Shown here piece by piece: positions 24,985-33,688 of a stretch of DNA of 64,000 nucleotides. The notes beneath the pieces are model-generated. The model did not search any database. It was not told the origin of the DNA and saw only the letters and a program-made list of their open reading frames with translations. A program made the position numbers and the translations under genes. Every line of letters begins with the position of its first letter. Positions within the stretch are counted from its first letter, which is position 1. The DNA is taken from assembly GCF_000972385.1 (NCBI RefSeq), contig NZ_JXTE01000009.1:102042-166041 (forward strand), written 5' to 3'. Source of the stretch: Streptomyces sp. WM6386. Lineage in GTDB: Bacteria; Actinomycetota; Actinomycetes; Streptomycetales; Streptomycetaceae.

Positions 24985-26280
24985 TCACGCCCACCGCGCG
25001 GGATCCGCTCCCCAGGGCCCCGGTGGCCGCGCCCAGTCCGTCGGCCCGCCCGCGAAGGAGACCGGCGGCAGGGCGTACCGCAGTCGCCCGAGGGCACTGT
25101 CCGTCTCGGCGAGCCAGGCATCAGGCCCGTCGTACGAAGCATCCCCGGGGGAATCGGTGGGAATGCCGTTCATCAGCCACTGCGCCGTCCGCGCCAGTGC
25201 CAGCCGTACGAACCGGCTGCCGCCCTCGTCGAACTGCTCGGTCAGCGCCCGCAGCACCTCCGCCGCCAGCAGGTACCCCGTGCCATGGTCGAGGGCCTGT
25301 GCGGGCAGTGCCCCCGGCTGCTCCACCGACCCCTCCACTGCCGCGATCCCGGTTGCCACCTGCACGAGACTGTCGAACCCGCGCCGCTCACGCCAGGGCC
25401 CGTACGCGCCCCAGGCCGACAACTGCGCCACGACGATTCCGGGCCGGCGCTCCGCCAGCGCCTGGGGCGACAGCCCGAACCGGTCCAGCGCGCCCGGGCG
25501 GTACCCGGTGACGACCACGTCCGCCGCCGCGAGCAGCTCCTCGAAGGTCCGCCTGTCGGCCGCCAGGTCCAGTGTCGCCGACCGCTTCCCGAAGCCCGTG
25601 TCGGCGTGCTGGTCGGGGAGTTCGGGCAGCCGGGGCGCGTCCAGGCGCAGTACGTCCGCGCCGAGCAGGGCGAGCGTGCGGGTGGCGACCGGGCCCGCGA
25701 TCACCCGGGTCAGATCCAGGACCCGCAGCCCGGCGGCGGGCCGCAGGGGAGCGGCGTCGACCGGCGTGAGCACGCGCGCGGGGGCGGAGTCGAGCCGCCC
25801 GCGCTCCACGAGGGGCCGTGCGGCCACGGCCCTGCCCTGCTCGTGTGCGGCCCACTCCTCGGGAGTCCGCAGCGCGACCGCGAGGCCACCGGCCGCGTTC
25901 AGGGTCTCCTCGACCTCCAGGGCGGATCGTTCGGCGAACGCGGCTTCGAGGGAGTCCGCCGGGCCCATCACCCCGATCAGCCGCTCCCGGTGGTGCGGAT
26001 AGTTGGCGTGCGTCCGCACCCAGCCGTCGGCCGTGCGCCAGAACCTGGACAGGGGCGCGAAGTTGACCGGTGCCCGACCATTGATCAACAGATGCCGCTC
26101 ACTCACGAACGCCGTCGCGACGGCGCCGTCGTCCATCGTCACGGCGGGCACCGCATCGAGCCCGGCCCGCCGTGCCCCCAGCTCGGCGGCGGCCAGCGCG
26201 CACGCGCTGACGCAGGCGCGCGCCAATTCCCGTACCGGAAGCCGCGCCTGAAGAGCGCCTTCGCGCATCACCTCAGTCAT
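24985..26280 (-). CDS. CaiB/BaiF CoA-transferase family protein
   Basis: A protein of about 431 residues of type III CoA-transferase (CaiB/BaiF). The motif RVLDLTRVIAGPVATRTLALLGADVLR is split across the domain start at about residue 185 and is diagnostic. DVVVTGYRPGALDRFGL follows as the second signature. These enzymes move CoA between carboxylic acids. Two ATGs at 26295 and 26280 are possible; 26280 is used. An AT-rich region with dyads precedes it (26298-26328). Confidence 0.88.
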   Translation of the reverse strand: MTEVMREGALQARLPVRELARACVSACALAAAELGARRAGLDAVPAVTMDDGAVATAFVSERHLLINGRAPVNFAPLSRFWRTADGWVRTHANYPHHRERLIGVMGPADSLEAAFAERSALEVEETLNAAGGLAVALRTPEEWAAHEQGRAVAARPLVERGRLDSAPARVLTPVDAAPLRPAAGLRVLDLTRVIAGPVATRTLALLGADVLRLDAPRLPELPDQHADTGFGKRSATLDLAADRRTFEELLAAADVVVTGYRPGALDRFGLSPQALAERRPGIVVAQLSAWGAYGPWRERRGFDSLVQVATGIAAVEGSVEQPGALPAQALDHGTGYLLAAEVLRALTEQFDEGGSRFVRLALARTAQWLMNGIPTDSPGDASYDGPDAWLAETDSALGRLRYALPPVSFAGGPTDWARPPGPWGADPARWA

Positions 26281-26297
26281 GACTTCACTATGCATTA

Positions 26298-26328
26298 TTG
26301 ATCAAATCAACATTGACTCAATCAACAT
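26298..26328. promoter_or_regulatory. AT-rich dyad/direct-repeat region before CoA-transferase
   Basis: Contains the palindromes TTGATCAA (26298-26305) and ATTGA-C-TCAAT (26312-26322), plus the direct repeat AATCAACAT at 26305-26313 and 26320-26328 (15-base spacing). Strongly AT-rich for this genome. It overlaps the 3' end of the upstream membrane-protein gene and probably is the regulated promoter of the CoA-transferase. Regulator unknown. Confidence 0.45.
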
Positions 26329-26848
26329 GAGAGGCGGCGGACCACCACAGACGCACCTCCTTGCGCACGTCCGTCGGCCGCAGCTCCCACCCCTGCGCGA
26401 CGGCTACCTGGGCGACGTACGCGCCGCCCACGCCCCGGTAGTCGCGCAGCGGTATCGCGCACTCGACCGGCGGCCGCGGCTTCTTGGGGTCGCGCGGGAC
26501 CGAGGCCCTCTTGGTCCAACGGCCGACCGCCTTCTCGACCCGCGCCCGGTAGTACGCGGTATCGCCCTCGTGCCGCAGTTCCGGCCAGCTGACGCACCAG
26601 GAAGGCCATTTCGCCAACGGGTCCAGGACGCGGTCCCCGGCCTTGAAGAGGCCCTGCTCGAACGAGGTGCTGAACACCGTGATGATCTCCGTGACCAGAC
26701 TGACCGCCAGGAAAATGACGAGCGCCACGAGCCACATCAGGAACTGCACGGGCGTGTACAGGACCGTGAGGATGAAACGCAACACCAACTGCCCCTTGGG
26801 CCGCACCCGTTCGGGAGCCCAGGCGGCGTGATTCTCATACACATGCAT
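26318..26848 (-). CDS. Conserved membrane protein of unknown function
   Basis: A 176-residue protein beginning MHVYENHAAWAPERV. One or two membrane segments lie at about residues 22-62 (LRFILTVLYTPVQFLMWLVALVIFLAVSLVTEIITVF, here cited only as the hydrophobic block). A soluble C-terminal domain follows with the conserved-looking WPSWCVSWPEL and IPLRDYRGVGG. I do not recognise a family. The ATG at 26848 gives a natural N-terminus. Longer upstream frames run into sequence without codon bias. Confidence 0.7.
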   Translation of the reverse strand: MHVYENHAAWAPERVRPKGQLVLRFILTVLYTPVQFLMWLVALVIFLAVSLVTEIITVFSTSFEQGLFKAGDRVLDPLAKWPSWCVSWPELRHEGDTAYYRARVEKAVGRWTKRASVPRDPKKPRPPVECAIPLRDYRGVGGAYVAQVAVAQGWELRPTDVRKEVRLWWSAASHVD

Positions 26849-27168
26849 GCCGGAGATCTTGCCGCACCACGCGCGTGAGTGGAGAACAAGCCCTTCCGGC
26901 TCGCTGACCCGCCTCTCCCTGTCCGGGTGTTCCGGAACCCGCCCAGTATGTCGGCACGGGCGACCTGTGGGCGGAAAGGGAGGCAGCGGAACACCAGCCG
27001 GAACCGGCCGCGGACAGCAGGGCCCTCGGTCTCGTGGGTGACGACTGTCTGTCGGGCCATGACTCCGCACGTCGGCGCACCCTCGTGACCAGCTGTCTGG
27101 CGCATAAGTCCCGCCGACGGAATGCGTCCGTCGCTGCGCGATCACTTGTCTTGAACTGCGCAAATTAG
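26849..27168. other. 320-base intergenic stretch, no supported gene
   Basis: Frames here lack the strong third-position G/C bias of the neighbours and no ribosome site or known motif was found. It separates the start of the minus-strand membrane protein from the truncated protease, so part of it may be debris from loss of the protease 5' end. Confidence 0.5.
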
Positions 27169-27726
27169 TACGGCACCTACACCTGGTACATCGGCGACGG
27201 CGGTCTGCCCGCCGGGTTGTCCAAGACGGACGCCATATGGGCGTTCATGGACGCCCTCGACAACATCACCGACAGCTACAACAACTGCGGCTGCAGCGAC
27301 ACGGTCGGCGCCAAGGAGAACTACCTGGCCACCACCAGCCGGGAGGCGAGCGTCAACAAGAGCAGCCAGTGCACCGGCCGGGACGGCCTGAGCGTCTGGG
27401 ACGCCGGCGACATCAAGGACACCGCCGTCGCCACGACCTGTTCCTACACTTGGTCGATGCCGGGGGTGAAGAACGACCTGCGTGAGGCCGACGTCCGTTT
27501 CAACACGTACGACAAGGACTTCACGAACAAGCCGACCAGCAGTTGCGCGAACCGGTTCTTCGACGTCCGGTCCGTCGGTACGCACGAGGCCGGACATATC
27601 TTCGGACTCGGTCATGTCGGGGCGGGGCACGAGAACCTGACCATGTACACGGATTCGTTCAAGTGCAAGACGAGCGCCAGGACCCTCGGCAAGGGCGATG
27701 TCCTCGCGCTGCGCAGTATCTACTAG
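27169..27726 (+). pseudogene. 5'-truncated metzincin (matrixin-like) zinc protease
   Basis: The reading frame opens right after a TAG at 27166-27168 and reads YGTYTWYIGDGGLPAG before any start codon. It carries a full metzincin zinc site, THEAGHIFGLGHV (HExxHxxGxxH, about codons 138-150 of the frame). The family is normally secreted, but no signal peptide exists upstream in any frame. The only in-frame start is a weak TTG at 27217, giving 169 residues. I read this as a remnant of a secreted protease that lost its 5' end. It could be expressed as a cytosolic fragment, but that is less likely. Confidence 0.7.
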
Positions 27727-27747
27727 GCAGTCCCATGGGAGGCGTCG

Positions 27748-28143
27748 ATGAGAGGGTCCGGGCGATCCGCCGTTCTGCCGCTGCTGGCGGTGGCCGTGGC
27801 CGTAGCGGCCGCGGCGTGCACGACGAGCAGCAGCAGTGACGGCGACAGTTCGGCGTCGTGCGCCTACCGGATCCTGTACCAGGACCGTACGTACGAGGAC
27901 GTCGCGGACGCGACGTTCAAGGCCGGCGGGAAGCTGGGCACCGCCACCCACCCGGCGTGCGACGACACCGGCGGCCAGGACGAGACCCTGCCGGCGGACA
28001 CGATGACGGCCTACGAGGTGGACGGCGTCCCGACCGAGTTGGCCATCGCGGTCGGCGACACGCCCGCGGACGCGCGACTCGTCGCCGTCTACTCCAACAA
28101 GGAACTGCCGCCCGAGGTGCAGAAACTGATCGACGGATCCTGA
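27748..28143 (+). CDS. Small secreted lipoprotein (DUF6281-like)
   Basis: A 131-residue protein with a lipoprotein signal: hydrophobic residues 8-23, then the lipobox cysteine at residue 24 (AAAAC), followed by a Ser-rich spacer. The mature part has YRILYQDRTYEDV and a single pair of later cysteines. It resembles the Streptomyces DUF6281 family as I remember it; function unknown. GGGAGG precedes the ATG. It lies 21 bases after the truncated protease. Confidence 0.78.
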   Translation: MRGSGRSAVLPLLAVAVAVAAAACTTSSSSDGDSSASCAYRILYQDRTYEDVADATFKAGGKLGTATHPACDDTGGQDETLPADTMTAYEVDGVPTELAIAVGDTPADARLVAVYSNKELPPEVQKLIDGS

Positions 28144-28145
28144 CA

Positions 28146-28175
28146 CCGGTGCGGGGCATCACCGCCCCGCACCGG
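28146..28175 (+). terminator. Terminator after the lipoprotein gene
   Basis: Perfect 12-base-pair stem: CCGGTGCGGGGC (28146-28157) and 28164-28175, loop ATCACC. It begins 3 bases after the stop codon. Confidence 0.8.
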
Positions 28176-28202
28176 CCCGGGGTTGAAGCCGGTGCGTGAA
28201 GT

Positions 28203-28238
28203 CCGGGCGGCGCGGCCCGTCGAGGCCGCGCCGCCCGG
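28203..28238 (-). terminator. Terminator after the subtilase gene
   Basis: Perfect 15-base-pair stem: CCGGGCGGCGCGGCC (28203-28217) with 28224-28238, loop CGTCGA, immediately past the stop of the minus-strand subtilase. Convergent genes here have one hairpin each. Confidence 0.8.
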
Positions 28239-28244
28239 TTCGGG

Positions 28245-29774
28245 CTACTTGACCGCGCGCAGCGCGTTCACGATGCCGTAGCCGTAGAACCCGTTCACCC
28301 GCTTGCCCCCCACGCAGGTCGCGTCCTGCGTGCCGTCGCCGTCCTGGTCGTAGGAGGCGGGGCAGCCCGGGTTGTTCGCCTGCGCCTTGAGCAGCGCCTG
28401 CAACTGCGCCGGGGACGCCTTCGGGTGCGTCGACTTCAGCAGCGCGGCGACGCCCGCGGCGTGCGGGGAGGCCATCGAGGTGCCCTGCAGGAACCCGTAC
28501 GAATTGTTCGGCAGGGTCGACAGGATGCGGCCGTTCTTCGACGGCGTGTCCGGGATCTGGTAAAGCCGGTCACCGCCCGGGGCCGCGATGTCGACGACGC
28601 CGTAACCGTACGAGGAGTAGTACGACTTCAGGTTCTGCACGCCCGTGGCGCTGACCGTCACGACACCCGGCAGCTGGGTCGGCACGTCGAAGCACTCGTG
28701 CGGGTCGACGGTGCGCGTCACCGGCGTGGAGTCGTCGGGGCTGCTCTCGTCGACGAGGGCGTCCGAGTCGAGGTCGTGGTTGGAGTTGCCCGCCGAGGCC
28801 AGGTTGAGCGTGCCCTTCTTCTGGGCGTACAGCGATGCCCGGTTGACCGCGTCGACGATGGCCCTCTGGTCGGGGTCGTCGAGGCAGTTGTACAGCCACG
28901 GGTCCACGTAGTAGCTGTTGTTCGTGACCTCGACGCCGTGGTCGGCGGCGAACACGAACGCGCAGACGACGCTCTCCGGGTAGAAGAGGCCGTTGCTCGG
29001 GTCGGTCACGTTGATGGCCGAGACCTTCACACCGGGCGCGACACCGGCCACACCGATGCCGTTGCGGGCGGCGGCGATCTCACCGGCCACGTGCGTGCCG
29101 TGATAGTCGTCCACGGTGTACGGCCGCCAGGCGCCCTCGGTGGTGTCCGGGACGCCGCCGTCGCAGTTGGCCGACTGCGAGGCCGAGAAGTTCGGCGCGA
29201 TGTCCGGGTGGGTGTCGTCGACGCCGGTGTCGATGACGGCGACGGTGACCTTCTTGCTGCCCGGGTTGATCTGTGCGGCCTTGTCGGCGCCGATCGCCCG
29301 CAGGTCCCACTGGTCGGCCTCGAGGGGCTCGCTCTCCGCGTCGGCCGCGGAGGCGCTCTCGATCTTCTCGGCCTGTTCCTTCGTCAGGACCTGGGCCGCG
29401 CCCTCGTCCGTGGTGCTCGCGGGAGTGAGCGCCGAGGTGCGCGTCGCACCCGCCGACTGCACGCCGCGCACCGCGCGTATCTGTGCGCCGAAGTCCGGGT
29501 TGGCCGAGTGGACGACGATCACGCCGATCTTCTCGTACGTGATGACGATCGTGCCGCCCTTGGCGACGACGGCCTTCTTCACCGACGCGATCGTCTTGTG
29601 GTCCACCTTGGTGTTGACCACGTACGACAGGTTGGGCGCGTCCGCGGCCTGCGTGGTCGGCTCCGCGTACGGGGCGGCCGAGGCGGCCGCAGGCAGGAAG
29701 CCCAGCGAGGCGGTCAGCGAGAGAACGACGGGCACAGCCAGAGCGAGCCGACGTCTGGAACGCAGATGAGGCAT
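28245..29774 (-). CDS. Secreted S8 family serine peptidase (subtilase)
   Basis: A 509-residue secreted subtilisin-like protease. A signal peptide covers about residues 1-34 (ALAVPVVLSLTASLGFLPAA). An I9-type inhibitory propeptide spans about 48-110. The catalytic triad is visible: Asp182 (VAVIDTGVDDTHPD), His225 (DYHGTHVAGE) and Ser in QGTSMASPHAAGVA near residue 455. Family length and order are normal. It has its own terminator and probably its own promoter in the 243-base gap to the DUF485 gene. Confidence 0.95.
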   Translation of the reverse strand: MPHLRSRRRLALAVPVVLSLTASLGFLPAAASAAPYAEPTTQAADAPNLSYVVNTKVDHKTIASVKKAVVAKGGTIVITYEKIGVIVVHSANPDFGAQIRAVRGVQSAGATRTSALTPASTTDEGAAQVLTKEQAEKIESASAADAESEPLEADQWDLRAIGADKAAQINPGSKKVTVAVIDTGVDDTHPDIAPNFSASQSANCDGGVPDTTEGAWRPYTVDDYHGTHVAGEIAAARNGIGVAGVAPGVKVSAINVTDPSNGLFYPESVVCAFVFAADHGVEVTNNSYYVDPWLYNCLDDPDQRAIVDAVNRASLYAQKKGTLNLASAGNSNHDLDSDALVDESSPDDSTPVTRTVDPHECFDVPTQLPGVVTVSATGVQNLKSYYSSYGYGVVDIAAPGGDRLYQIPDTPSKNGRILSTLPNNSYGFLQGTSMASPHAAGVAALLKSTHPKASPAQLQALLKAQANNPGCPASYDQDGDGTQDATCVGGKRVNGFYGYGIVNALRAVK

Positions 29775-30101
29775 GGGGTCTCCACATCATCCGGAAACGA
29801 GAACCGCCCGAACACAGGTGGTGCTCGGGCAGGTACATGACGGGTGGTGCAGTGGCGAAGCTATCCCGCGAAGTCGCTGGCCAGCAATGACCTACCCGAG
29901 GTGACTTCGGAAAGAAGCCCGGGCAGTTGAACCGCTCCTCGCGTGCCGCCGTGACGTTGGGCAGGGAGCACGAGCACGATCGAGCCCCCTGGTCACCGTG
30001 AGGAACAGAGCCGTCACATGTCCGACGTACCGAACCCGTCCCCGAACCCAGACCCGTCCCCGCCCACCGAGGCAACAGCACCCGCAACGCGAGGAGACTC
30101 C

Positions 30102-30458
30102 GTGGCTACCGACGCACCGCCCCCCTCGAAAGAGCAACACACACTCCCCAGCACCGAGGAGTTCACCGCGGTGCAGGAGAGCGCGGAGTTCGGTGAACTA
30201 CGCCACTCCTACCGCTCCTTCGCCTTCCCCCTGACCGTCGGCTTCATCGCCTGGTACCTGCTGTACGTCCTGCTGTCGAACTTCGCCGGCGACTTCATGG
30301 GCACCAAGCTGTTCGGCAACATCAACGTCGCCTTCATCCTCGGCATCGCCCAGTTCCTCACCACGTTCCTCATCGCCTGGTGGTACTCCCGGCACGCCGC
30401 CGCGAAGCTCGACCCCAAGGCCGAGGCGATCAAGTCCCGTATGGAGGGCGACGCATGA
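30102..30458 (+). CDS. DUF485 domain-containing protein
   Basis: A 118-residue protein with two membrane helices (about residues 45-65, PLTVGFIAWYLLYVLLSNF, and 80-100) and the DUF485 pattern. It is the standard small partner of acetate/cation symporters, encoded directly upstream of one. Its stop overlaps the symporter start (ATGA at 30455-30458). The GTG at 30102 has GAGGAG 7 bases upstream and is preferred; the in-frame ATG at 30018 would add a Pro-rich 28-residue extension. Confidence 0.88.
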   Translation: MATDAPPPSKEQHTLPSTEEFTAVQESAEFGELRHSYRSFAFPLTVGFIAWYLLYVLLSNFAGDFMGTKLFGNINVAFILGIAQFLTTFLIAWWYSRHAAAKLDPKAEAIKSRMEGDA

Positions 30459-32080
30459 GCATCGCGCAGCAGAGTGTCCTCGCGGCCGGAGAGGCCAGCG
30501 AGCACCGACCACTGATCATCAGCCTCTTCGCGGTGTTCGTCGTCGCGACCCTGGTCATCACCATCTGGGCGGGCCGCCAGACCAAGGACGCCGCAGACTT
30601 CTACGCCGGCGGACGCCAGTTCAGCGCTTTCCAGAACGGTCTCGCGGTCTCCGGCGACTACATGTCGGCCGCGTCGTTCCTCGGCATCGCCGGCGCCATC
30701 GCCCTCTTCGGCTACGACGGCTTCCTGTACTCCATCGGCTTCCTGGTCGCCTGGCTGGTGGCGCTGCTCCTGGTCGCCGAGCCGCTCAGGAACTCCGGCC
30801 GCTACACCATGGGTGACGTACTGGCGTACCGCATGCGCCAGCGCCCGGTCCGCACCGCGGCCGGCACCTCCACGATCGTCGTCTCGATCTTCTACCTGCT
30901 GGCCCAGATGGCCGGCGCGGGTGTCCTGGTCTCGCTGCTGCTCGGCATCACCTCCGACGCGGGCAAGGTCGGCATCGTCGCCCTCGTCGGCATCCTGATG
31001 ATCGTGTATGTCTCCATCGGCGGCATGAAGGGCACCACCTGGGTCCAGATGGTCAAGGCCGTCCTCCTCATCAGCGGCACGATCCTGATTACGTTCCTGG
31101 TGCTGCTGAAGTTCAACTTCAACATCTCCGACCTGCTAGGCACGGCCGCCGAGAAGAGCGGCAAGGGCTCCGCCTTCCTGGAGCCCGGCCTCCAGTACGG
31201 CGCGACCGGCACCTCCAAGCTGGACTTCATCTCCCTGGGCATCGCCCTGGTGCTCGGCACGGCGGGTCTGCCGCACATCCTGATCCGCTTCTACACGGTG
31301 CCCAACGCCAAGGCCGCCCGTAAGTCCGTGAACTGGGCCATCGGCATCATCGGCGGCTTCTACCTGATGACGATCGCGCTCGGCTTCGGCGCCGCCGCGC
31401 TGATCGACCAGAAGGAGATCATCGAGTCCAACCCGTCCGGCAACACGGCGGCCCCGCTGCTCGCCCTGCACCTGGGCGGCGTCGACTCGGCGTGGGGCGC
31501 GATCCTGCTGGCCACGATCTCGGCGGTGGCCTTCGCCACCATCCTTGCCGTGGTCGCCGGCCTGACCCTCGCCTCGTCGTCCTCGTTCGCGCACGACATC
31601 TACGCCAACGTCATCCGCAAGGGACAGGCGTCCGGCAAGGAAGAAGTCCGTGCGGCCCGCGTGGCGACCGTCTTCATCGGTGCCGCAGCCATCGGCCTGG
31701 GCGCCCTCGCCCGCGACCTCAACGTGGCCGGTCTGGTCGCGCTGGCCTTCGCGGTCGCCGCGTCCGCGAACCTGCCGACGATCCTCTACAGCCTGTTCTG
31801 GAAGAAGTTCACCACCCAGGGCGCCCTCTGGTCGATCTACGGCGGTCTGATCGTCGCCGTCGGCCTGGTGCTGTTCTCGCCCGTCGTCTCCGGCGACCCG
31901 AAGGCGATGTTCCCGGACGTCGACTTCGCCTACTTCCCGCTGAAGAACCCGGGCATCATCTCCATCCCGTTCGGCTTCGCGATGGGCTGGCTCGGCACCG
32001 TCCTCTCCAAGGAGGAGCCCGACGCCGGCAAGTACGCGGAGCTGGAGGTCCGGTCCCTGACCGGCACCGGCGCCCACTGA
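30455..32080 (+). CDS. Cation/acetate symporter (ActP-like)
   Basis: A 541-residue SSSF-family symporter of the ActP type with about 13 membrane helices. Family motifs: DFYAGGRQFSAFQNGLAVSGDY, AASFLGIAG, GTAGLPHILIRFYTVP. Takes up acetate and related short acids with a cation. Coupled to the DUF485 gene by a 4-base overlap. It is a distant relative of the symporter at 4941-6473, but not linked to it. A hairpin terminator follows. Confidence 0.93.
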   Translation: MSIAQQSVLAAGEASEHRPLIISLFAVFVVATLVITIWAGRQTKDAADFYAGGRQFSAFQNGLAVSGDYMSAASFLGIAGAIALFGYDGFLYSIGFLVAWLVALLLVAEPLRNSGRYTMGDVLAYRMRQRPVRTAAGTSTIVVSIFYLLAQMAGAGVLVSLLLGITSDAGKVGIVALVGILMIVYVSIGGMKGTTWVQMVKAVLLISGTILITFLVLLKFNFNISDLLGTAAEKSGKGSAFLEPGLQYGATGTSKLDFISLGIALVLGTAGLPHILIRFYTVPNAKAARKSVNWAIGIIGGFYLMTIALGFGAAALIDQKEIIESNPSGNTAAPLLALHLGGVDSAWGAILLATISAVAFATILAVVAGLTLASSSSFAHDIYANVIRKGQASGKEEVRAARVATVFIGAAAIGLGALARDLNVAGLVALAFAVAASANLPTILYSLFWKKFTTQGALWSIYGGLIVAVGLVLFSPVVSGDPKAMFPDVDFAYFPLKNPGIISIPFGFAMGWLGTVLSKEEPDAGKYAELEVRSLTGTGAH

Positions 32081-32104
32081 GTCCGCCGCACAGCGCTCTG
32101 TGAC

Positions 32105-32136
32105 CGGCCGCGTCGTAGGTCTCTACGACGCGGCCG
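32105..32136 (+). terminator. Terminator after the acetate symporter
   Basis: Fourteen-base-pair stem: CGGCCGCGTCGTAG (32105-32118) with CTACGACGCGGCCG (32123-32136), loop GTCT, starting 24 bases after the stop. Confidence 0.85.
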
Positions 32137-32259
32137 CGTCTTACCTCGTGGGATCGGGCACTGTCGATGTCAGTCGGGTCACGTAGGCTCGCAGGTGACG
32201 GGAAACGAGTGCTTCTCGAGTGCTCCGACAGTGTTCCGCAGACGAGGGAGGGGGCCCAC

Positions 32260-33249
32260 GTGCTCATCGACACCTACGGCCGGCAGGCCACCGACCTGAG
32301 AGTCTCGCTGACCGACCGGTGCAATCTGCGCTGTACGTACTGCATGCCCGAGGAGGGTCTGCAGTGGCTGGCCAAGCCCGATCTGCTCACCGACGACGAG
32401 ATCGTGCGCCTGATCGACATAGCGGTCACCTCCCTCGGCATCGAGGAGGTCCGCTTCACCGGCGGCGAGCCGCTGCTGCGCCCGGGCCTGGTCGGCATCG
32501 TGGAGCGGGTCGCGGCCCTGGAGCCGCGCCCGCAGATGTCGCTGACGACCAACGGCATCGGCCTCAAGCGCACCGCTGCGGCCCTGAAGGCGGCGGGCCT
32601 GGACCGGGTCAACGTCTCCCTGGACACCCTGCGCCCGGACGTCTTCAAGACCCTCACCCGCAGGGACCGCCACAAGGACGTCATCGAGGGCCTGTACGCG
32701 GCCCGTGAGGCGGGCCTGACCCCGGTCAAGGTCAACTCGGTCCTGATGCCGGGCCTGAACGACGACGAGGCCCCCGACCTGCTGGCCTGGGCGGTCGAGC
32801 ACGACTACGAACTGCGGTTCATCGAACAGATGCCGCTGGACGCCCAGCACGGCTGGAAGCGCGACGGCATGATCACCGCAGGCGACATCCTCACCTCCCT
32901 GCGCACCCGCTTCGACCTGACGGAAGAAGGCTCCGAAAAGCGCGGCTCGGCCCCGGCGGAACGCTGGCTGGTGGACGGCGGCCCGCACGTCGTGGGTGTC
33001 ATCGCCTCGGTCACCCGCCCGTTCTGCTCAGCCTGCGACCGCACCCGCCTCACCGCCGACGGCCAGGTCCGCACCTGCCTCTTCGCCACCGAGGAGACCG
33101 ACCTGCGCGCGGCCCTGCGCTCCGGCGCCCCGGACGAGGAGATAGCCCGCATCTGGAAGGTCGCGATGTGGGGCAAGAAGGCGGGCGCGGGCCTGGACGA
33201 CCCGACCTTCGTCCAGCCGGACCGCCCGATGTCCGCGATCGGCGGCTAG
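32260..33249 (+). CDS. moaA: GTP 3',8-cyclase MoaA (molybdenum cofactor)
   Basis: A 329-residue radical SAM enzyme that converts GTP to 3',8-cyclo-GTP, the first step of molybdopterin synthesis. The N-terminal 4Fe-4S cluster motif is CNLRCTYC, followed by FTGGEPLLRPG. The C-terminal second cluster is visible in CSACDRTRLTADGQVRTCLF. The GTG at 32260 follows GAGGGAGGGGG. Its stop overlaps the stop of the convergent small gene by 4 bases. No other Mo-cofactor genes are nearby. Confidence 0.96.
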   Translation: MLIDTYGRQATDLRVSLTDRCNLRCTYCMPEEGLQWLAKPDLLTDDEIVRLIDIAVTSLGIEEVRFTGGEPLLRPGLVGIVERVAALEPRPQMSLTTNGIGLKRTAAALKAAGLDRVNVSLDTLRPDVFKTLTRRDRHKDVIEGLYAAREAGLTPVKVNSVLMPGLNDDEAPDLLAWAVEHDYELRFIEQMPLDAQHGWKRDGMITAGDILTSLRTRFDLTEEGSEKRGSAPAERWLVDGGPHVVGVIASVTRPFCSACDRTRLTADGQVRTCLFATEETDLRAALRSGAPDEEIARIWKVAMWGKKAGAGLDDPTFVQPDRPMSAIGG

Positions 33250-33470
33250 GGAACCTGGCCCTGCGCTTCCCACTCCTTCAGCAGGACGACGTCCTTCAAG
33301 AATCCCCGCACACCGAGGAACTGGGACAGGTGCTCCCGGTGCTCCTCACACGCCAGCCACGTCTTGCGGCGCTCCGGCGTATGGATCTTCGGGTTGTTCC
33401 ACGCGAGCACCCACACCGCGTCCAGGCGGCAGCCCTTCGCGGAGCAGATCGGGGCGGTCTCTTCACTCAC
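33246..33470 (-). CDS. Small conserved protein with Cys/His knuckle
   Basis: A 74-residue protein starting MSEETAPICSAKGCRLDAVWVL. The C-x4-C, WxxCxxH arrangement (C9, C14, then CEEHREH) suggests a single metal site. It resembles a widely conserved Streptomyces small protein sometimes labelled acetone carboxylase by annotation transfer, a name the length does not support. The GTG at 33470 overlaps the stop of a 73-codon upstream frame (33467-33688). Confidence 0.75.
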   Translation of the reverse strand: MSEETAPICSAKGCRLDAVWVLAWNNPKIHTPERRKTWLACEEHREHLSQFLGVRGFLKDVVLLKEWEAQGQVP

Positions 33471-33688
33471 TGTTTCGTCTCACAAAGTGCCGTGAACAAG
33501 GCGACGCCGAGCAGCCACGGGGGGAGCTGCCCGGCGTCGGTCTGTCGCTCCGACGGGGGATGCGGAGCGCGTAGGAAGTATGTCACGGGTAACCGGTCGC
33601 CCGGCACTGGAACAACATGATTGATCTGAGCTTTTCTTGAGCTTGGTACGGAGGTAACTTCCGGATTCGGGCCCTCCGTCAAGGTCAT
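33467..33688 (-). CDS. Doubtful 73-codon frame between DUF3099 and the small Cys/His gene
   Basis: This frame begins with an ATG overlapping the DUF3099 stop (ATGA, 33685-33688) and ends with a TGA overlapping the next start (GTGA, 33467-33470), like a coupled gene. Against it: about 24 of 73 codons end in A or T, far more than true genes here, there is a TTA codon, and no recognisable domain. Possibly a bldA-dependent short gene, more likely a leader or spacer. Confidence 0.25.
   Translation of the reverse strand: MTLTEGPNPEVTSVPSSRKAQINHVVPVPGDRLPVTYFLRAPHPPSERQTDAGQLPPWLLGVALFTALCETKQ

Noticed and set aside
26737..27105. Minus-strand frames in the 320-base gap upstream of the membrane protein
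   Set aside because: No ribosome site, poor codon bias and no recognisable protein.
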